29,434 bases of DNA from CAYPIE01 sp964410665 (lineage in GTDB: Bacteria; Planctomycetota; Planctomycetia; Gemmatales; Gemmataceae). The stretch's first letter is position 1, and every line of letters begins with the position of its first letter. Both the position numbers and the translations under genes were made by a program. Shown piece by piece: positions 26,801-29,434 of the stretch. Below the pieces are notes generated by a model, which worked only from the letters and a program-made list of their open reading frames with translations, made no database searches and was not told where the DNA came from. The DNA is taken from positions 1-29,434 of the forward strand of contig CAYPIE010000073.1 in assembly GCA_964410665.1 (NCBI GenBank). Direction: 5' to 3'.

Positions 26801-29265
26801 CCTTCAGCTTGCCCGAAAACTCCCCGGCCGGGACGGTGGTTGGTACCCTGATGGCCACCGACCCGGATATGGACCAGACGCTCACCTATTCGATCGTGCT
26901 CGGCAACCTCGACGGGGGCTTCTCCATTGACCCCAGCACCGGTGTACTGCAGGTTGCCGATGCCAGTGTCCTCGACTTCGAAACTAATCCTGTATTTCAG
27001 CTGACCGTCTCGGTCCGTGATGATGGTCTACCGATCGGCATTGATCAGGCTCTGGTTACAGTGAGCCTGACCAACGTCGAAGAGCCCCCCGTGATCATCG
27101 ACGATCAATCCTTTGAGGTCGTCGCCGGAGCTCCTGCGGGTACACCAGTCGGTGCCGTTTCCGTCAGTGATTCCGATGCCGGAACGATGCTTACCTTTGC
27201 GATTACCGGTGGCAACGATACTGGAGCCTTCACCATCGATCCCACCACCGGGGTGATCAGCGTCGTTTCTCCAGCGAACTTAGTGCTTGGCACTACCTTT
27301 ATGCTCACCATTCAGGTCAGCGATAATACCGGCTTGAGTGACACCGCCACGGTGCCGGTCAATGTGGTTGCCGAGCCCACCGATCCGACCAATACTCCAC
27401 CGGTCGCGGTCAATGATGTGGCCACGACGGGGCTGGATACACCGGTAGTCATCGACGTCTTGGCGAATGACAGCGATGCCGATGGCGATCCGCTCACCAT
27501 TGCCATGACCTCTACCCCAACGGGGGGAAGTGTCGTGATCGCTACGGATGGTAAATCGCTTACCTTTACCCCCGACAGCGGTTTTGTGGGTGCTACCTCG
27601 TTCACCTACACCATCCGCGATGGCCGCGGTGGTTCTGCTCTGGCCACCGTCAGCGTGACCGTCAGCGAAACACCCGGCAACCAGCCCCCGGTGGCAGTCG
27701 ACGATACCTTCAGCCTGGTTCAAGGAAGTCCCTTGACCACCCTGGACGTGCTGACCAACGACAGCGATCCGGAAAACGATCCGTTGACCATCACCGCTGT
27801 GTCGCCGGCGACCAATGGCAGCGTGGCCATCGCCACCGGTAGCCAAAGTCTCACTTATCAACCCAATGCCAACTTTATTGGCGTGGATAGCTTCACCTAT
27901 ACCATCGAGGATGGTCAGGGGGGCACCGCCACGGCAACGGTGACGGTGGCGGTGACGGGTCCGGACAATCAGCCACCCATGGCGGTCGATGATGGCTTTA
28001 ACATCCTCGCCGATGGTCCCAGCCGAACGTTGAGCGTCCTGACCAATGACAGTGATCCCGATGGGGATCCGCTGACCATCACCAATGTGAGCACTCCCAG
28101 TAGTGGTACTGCGATCCTGACCCCGAACAACCGCCAGGTGATCTATACCCCTGCTCCAGGATTCATCGGCACGGCGACCTTTACCTACACCATCACCGAT
28201 GGACGTGGCGGCATTGACTCCGCCAACGTCACCTTGGTGCTGGGTGAAGCCAGCAGCCTGCCGGTCGATCAAAATGAAGTAGAGGTCTACACGGTTACCG
28301 GGGGACCAGGGAGTCCCAACCAGGTGTCCATTTATGGGGCCGGGGATCAAATCGTCGATGAAATCATTCCCTTTGAGTTCAACGTCCCTGGCGGTCTTCG
28401 CTCCGTCGCTGCGGATGTGAATGGCGATGGTACCCCGGACATAGTGGTCGGGACTGGCCCTGGGGTCAGCTCGCAGGTGCGAGTGTTCGATGGACTCGCC
28501 GGCACCATCCTGTATGACCTTAGCCCGTTCGAGGCAAGCTTTACCGGCGGGGTCTATGTCAGTGCCGGGGACTTTGATGCGGATGGACTTGCCGATATCA
28601 TCATCACTCCTGATGAGGGCGGTGGTCCGCGGGTGCGAATCTTCCGCGGTTCGGATGGTGTGCAGATGGTCGACTACTTCGGCATCGAGGATCCCAACTT
28701 CCGCGGTGGCGTTCGGCCCTCGGTGGGCGATTTCAACGGGGATGGCCGCACCGATCTGGTGGTGGCTGCAGGCTTCTCGGGTGGCCCGCGGGTGGCCATC
28801 TGGGATGGAGCCTCCTTGCCCTCGGGCAACCCCACCAAGCTGGTAGCAGACTTTTTCGTCTTCGAACCTGGCTTGCGTGATGGTTCCTTTGTCGCCGCGG
28901 GGGATATTGATGGGGATGGCAACGCCGATCTGGTGGTTGGCGGCGGGCCTGGCGGCGGGCCACGCGTGCGTGCCTTCAGCGGGGCCTTGCTCATCGATCC
29001 TAGCTTTGACCCGCTCAATCCAGACGCTACCAGCATCGCCAACTTCTTCGCCGGCGATCCGAATAATCGGGGTGGGGTCCGTGTGGCGGTCAAGAATCTC
29101 AATAACGATGGCCGGGCCGACCTGGTCACCGGGGCCGGCACCGACGCCAGCCCGCAAGTGATCTCCTTCAGTGGTGCTACCATCCCCGAGCAGGGCACAC
29201 CGCCCACGCTCGATAGCTTCCTCGCCTTCGGCGAAGATTTCGTCGGCGGCGTGTTTGTTGGTTGA
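20830..29265 (+). CDS. Giant secreted multidomain protein (beta-helix, IPT, SdrD-B, cadherin-like, FG-GAP)
   Basis: A protein of 2,811 residues from the ATG at 20830, chosen over the in-frame ATG at 20746 because AAGGA lies 8 nt upstream. A basic N-terminus leads to LEERNAPA (34-41), the planctomycete surface/export motif. Then come SLRQAIREAN (60-69), a parallel beta-helix (about 150-355) with NWIGTDINGK and NLIGTDSEGN coils, and about nine IPT/TIG-like Ig domains (about 400-1450). A segment resembling the usual beta-helix C-terminal companion covers about 1480-1660, followed by an SdrD B-like domain with a calcium-type loop (about 1670-1775). Two cadherin-like repeats (1779-1978), two cadherin domains (1982-2180), three tandem Ig/cadherin-like repeats with NDSDPDGDPLT motifs (2189-2471) and FG-GAP repeats (2483-2811) complete it. 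The role is probably adhesion or surface structure, calcium-dependent. The gene is monocistronic. Confidence 0.93.
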   Translation: MPFSRWPTWLNRTPARKRSRKPAALRQRPMLQPLEERNAPAVFTVTNVLDNTFDQGNGRSLRQAIREANENPGFDQIVFDIPTNPSQPRVFSIRVATQLPALTDPAGVSIDATTQPGFDKLQQPVIELTGAFRNPGTPFDSGFTLAPSSANNVIRGFTINSFPFAGIDVNGSDNNIIVGNWIGTDINGKTGTDPLNDKQTPNGFLTNQLTPSKVNDLMMGQLVLRGGASDNVVGGTADINGLPLVQIDGKPIAGSLEVNRNVISGSPETTLFGNAPAGLGTGPGLRIQDAGTERNLIQGNLIGTDSEGNPFVGLENHVGVEIYGGAHENYLGHPDIPDAMNVIRFNDTQGVRLGPNTFPFGPIEYITRGEQVLLPNLLDTLTPDFYEAAPGIINYNATGQIGDGSPGTALYVSGVDLQTTRSATVGGVTADFEVLNRSLLKIIIPPGAPTGLQSVVIQSDLGTAALNASVRVFPATSVFPNEVATDVILDAGGAVVQAGQGLPGARFQLTDPNATFSTPEIARVFFELTDLMGMPQSVEGQVTVIDDTNVEIRIPSIPTNIDLDPNQAVDVRLVDTDGTETTFASAFTIQSEVIITPANRVLRDGAGTPGSSFELIDRAADFTAPEAARVFFFFNGESVEANFEILSSTRLQIEVPDTVNTGLRNLFSLRIVDATGNERIYFEGFAVIASEGEGVAGSAFAFRGSGLQGIDQVFFELVDDDGNLLESVQAAFQVVDDSELQITVPNTVAVGPDNRFDIRLVNGDGVEFTFADSFVVTSDQAPNILSLSPGQPRVGRPITIYGSNLFGTTELVINGQVTPFEIGEFGTRIFATIPEGAQVTGNVVITNPGGTDQVPLNLAEPVVPSIDSFKPAGEVGDLIGITGKGLTGVIEIVFEGSDPGERVFATEFELISDNRLEVVVPKDAQTGPITISTLAGSASTDGILADIFTVFESDPVRLLGGSQFASGPVGTSVTLVGTHLFGAQALVFLDPDSGRTLGVDTPFDAYDNPDGFSVGLPFPTYDGLQYPLNFTMPRLLQEDPMQDPSRYPVEVPYFGPVEILVVLPGIPSTFANGPKVAYSQVNIPSAIIDITGTLHQFGTANTVGETFFLTADPQPIVETIEVGGGNGTMAFRSTDPNGSIAGREGVVNPGRPPSEEFLGNPHVLAAGDLFTLFADPGFGAQQSIVSLTGAGFTSVTSIQVGNAPVNVFDIVNDNQILFAVPGAAPGEEQPVTLITSNGLQAEAPQALVIIDQEEPIIDGVSWQGPIAWDNMGTPEFGGTQGSYITIRGDNFVGTNLVTIDGNPADFRVVNDEQIVAIAPPSGVFSTEEMPAAVTVGVLTPSGGAFNDTDLMTTPFDKLSDPTVDDLIIGGVSKTNGLVGDRVLIIGENLYGVTAGFTTPLGDNTVDGLDVTVDPFGGFVFVTVPDGSETGSITLTNSKGQVTTNITIDEQLDPHLALLRSVWDPTTSPETFLPRPNAYPLDVEIHANRIADNGPNDRGVFFFTGVPIVPETAYDPPTGNDLFDSDGGTFSLLFQQGGANRVQNYPLLQIVQSAVDRTNFPTALVGQPFRDYRVDYFLNAADSELLSDVYLGSIYIYTDDQGFGAGLFVLRAEDTPDGDGPLPLGSAITAVVTDLTPGRSTSPLAGQEISQPFGDGSSRISVSQIVDPATGAIAGAVFFDIDGDGMVEAGEPPLQGITIEIDLDDDGTIDVTQKTDAQGEYNFSQATLGGFGLPNGTHRVTAIPQFGFEPTNPASGSQLVTIIDGEQIPGINFLHTDINDPPIATPDSYMTLFEQTLVVNAPGILRNDVDPDDDPLTVVDADQITLASGQGELTVNADGSFTYVPATGFSGTATFEYAATDGEFDTAPVTVTIEVGDPDDLPPGFPMAVNDDFQVLSGQTLNVTSPGLLSNDSDPDGDPISVFEPDQITLVQGDGTLTVNANGSFRYVPPAGFIGTSQFIYTITDGINVSNNAVVSIEVLRVNQPPMLNNASFSLPENSPAGTVVGTLMATDPDMDQTLTYSIVLGNLDGGFSIDPSTGVLQVADASVLDFETNPVFQLTVSVRDDGLPIGIDQALVTVSLTNVEEPPVIIDDQSFEVVAGAPAGTPVGAVSVSDSDAGTMLTFAITGGNDTGAFTIDPTTGVISVVSPANLVLGTTFMLTIQVSDNTGLSDTATVPVNVVAEPTDPTNTPPVAVNDVATTGLDTPVVIDVLANDSDADGDPLTIAMTSTPTGGSVVIATDGKSLTFTPDSGFVGATSFTYTIRDGRGGSALATVSVTVSETPGNQPPVAVDDTFSLVQGSPLTTLDVLTNDSDPENDPLTITAVSPATNGSVAIATGSQSLTYQPNANFIGVDSFTYTIEDGQGGTATATVTVAVTGPDNQPPMAVDDGFNILADGPSRTLSVLTNDSDPDGDPLTITNVSTPSSGTAILTPNNRQVIYTPAPGFIGTATFTYTITDGRGGIDSANVTLVLGEASSLPVDQNEVEVYTVTGGPGSPNQVSIYGAGDQIVDEIIPFEFNVPGGLRSVAADVNGDGTPDIVVGTGPGVSSQVRVFDGLAGTILYDLSPFEASFTGGVYVSAGDFDADGLADIIITPDEGGGPRVRIFRGSDGVQMVDYFGIEDPNFRGGVRPSVGDFNGDGRTDLVVAAGFSGGPRVAIWDGASLPSGNPTKLVADFFVFEPGLRDGSFVAAGDIDGDGNADLVVGGGPGGGPRVRAFSGALLIDPSFDPLNPDATSIANFFAGDPNNRGGVRVAVKNLNNDGRADLVTGAGTDASPQVISFSGATIPEQGTPPTLDSFLAFGEDFVGGVFVG
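27394..28242 (+). repeat. Three tandem ~92-residue cadherin-like coding repeats
   Basis: Three consecutive units in the giant protein each open with PPVAV(D/N)D, carry a NDSD...DPLTI calcium-type motif about 25 residues in, and close with F(T)YTI.DG.GG. They are clearly paralogous in protein but diverged at the DNA level, so the duplication is not recent. Confidence 0.85.
28276..29262 (+). repeat. FG-GAP/VCBS coding repeats ending the giant protein
   Basis: Five D-x-(N/D)-x-DG-x-x-D calcium-type loops occur at intervals of about 52-64 residues: DVNGDGTPD, DFDADGLAD, DFNGDGRTD, DIDGDGNAD and NLNNDGRAD. Six P-x-V-x-x-(F/Y/W) strands interleave with them. The pattern is an integrin-like propeller; the protein stops at FVGGVFVG, where the next blade would start. 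Confidence 0.85.
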
Positions 29266-29309
29266 GAGATGCTTGCGGAGGCCAGCGAGTCCGTTGGTTC
29301 TCATCACAA

Positions 29310-29402
29310 GAAGCGTTTGCGATGCGAAGAGGCAGAAACGCTTGCGGTGCGGGGAAAGAGGCAGAGGCGCTTGCGGTGCGGAAGAGGCAGAGGCGGGCGA
29401 CG
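29310..29402 (+). repeat. Second copy of the ~29-bp repeat family, 3' of the giant gene
   Basis: Units run on the plus strand at about 29310-29325 (degenerate), 29326-29350, 29351-29379 (29 bp) and 29380-29402 (decaying). The best unit has the core AAAGAGGCAGAGGCGCTTGC and agrees with a unit of the array at 1-58, reverse-complemented, at 27 of 29 positions. It begins about 45 nt after the stop codon. The intervening sequence (ATGCTTGCGGAGGCCAG) may be a further worn unit. Confidence 0.8.
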
Positions 29403-29434
29403 AGCGCCGGCAATAAGCTGCCTGGGATGAGATC

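Noticed and set aside
27280..29307. 675-codon open frame antisense to the 3' part of the giant gene
   Set aside because: It is a mirror of the sense codon pattern (Asp/Gly/Thr-rich repeats on the other strand) and has no signal peptide, domain or ribosome binding site; the sense frame has clear known domains.

Overview
The window looks like chromosomal DNA from a planctomycete, most probably of the Gemmata group (Gemmataceae/Gemmatales). The evidence is the gene set: a PVC-type beta-propeller/c-type cytochrome fusion, a DUF1549/DUF1553 protein with a CxxCH motif, a BatA-type plus glutamine-amidotransferase-like von Willebrand pair, a secreted NPCBM-type protein, a Tat-exported DUF3500 protein, and a giant secreted protein that begins with the LEER-NAPA type motif common in that group. 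The DNA is GC-rich, intergenic gaps are fairly large, and genes switch strand often. The species assignment is inference from family distribution; no rRNA, tRNA, CRISPR array, intact insertion sequence or phage gene was seen.

Layout. 1-202: a degenerate tandem repeat of about 29 bp and a GNRA-loop hairpin, both 3' of the first gene. 203-3205 (-): secreted PVC cytochrome. 3466-4224 (+): TrmJ-like tRNA methyltransferase, whose stop overlaps that of a convergent AI-2E-family permease (4221-5606, -). 5671-6654 (+): NAD-dependent sugar epimerase. 6745-9095 (-): four small genes (TPR protein, C-terminal fragment of an Rpn/PD-(D/E)XK-type protein, CsrA, zinc-ribbon protein of unknown role). 9344-11167 (+): DUF1549/DUF1553 protein. 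11239-13612 (-): DUF3500 protein and NPCBM protein. 14006-15157 (-): GntR-LacI chimeric (AraR-type) regulator with a recognisable promoter and operator. 15539-20217 (-): two large membrane-anchored VWA proteins in an operon. 20830-29265 (+): a 2,811-residue secreted multidomain protein. 29266-29434: a second copy of the repeat family seen at the start of the window.

How it works together. Most of the coding capacity serves the cell envelope: secreted or membrane-anchored proteins, a permease, and an epimerase that would supply a nucleotide sugar. The genes are mostly single transcription units; only the VWA pair is a clear operon. CsrA and the GntR-LacI protein are the only evident regulators, and neither has an obvious adjacent target apart from the latter's own promoter.

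Most worth a second look: (1) the same ~29-bp repeat follows two unrelated genes at opposite ends of the window, each time in the same orientation relative to its gene; (2) in the giant protein, a beta-helix domain appears to be split by roughly 1,100 residues of IPT/TIG-like repeats from what is normally its C-terminal part; (3) a palindrome close to the AraR operator sits directly upstream of the regulator's own promoter. I found no convincing complete new defence or mobile system.
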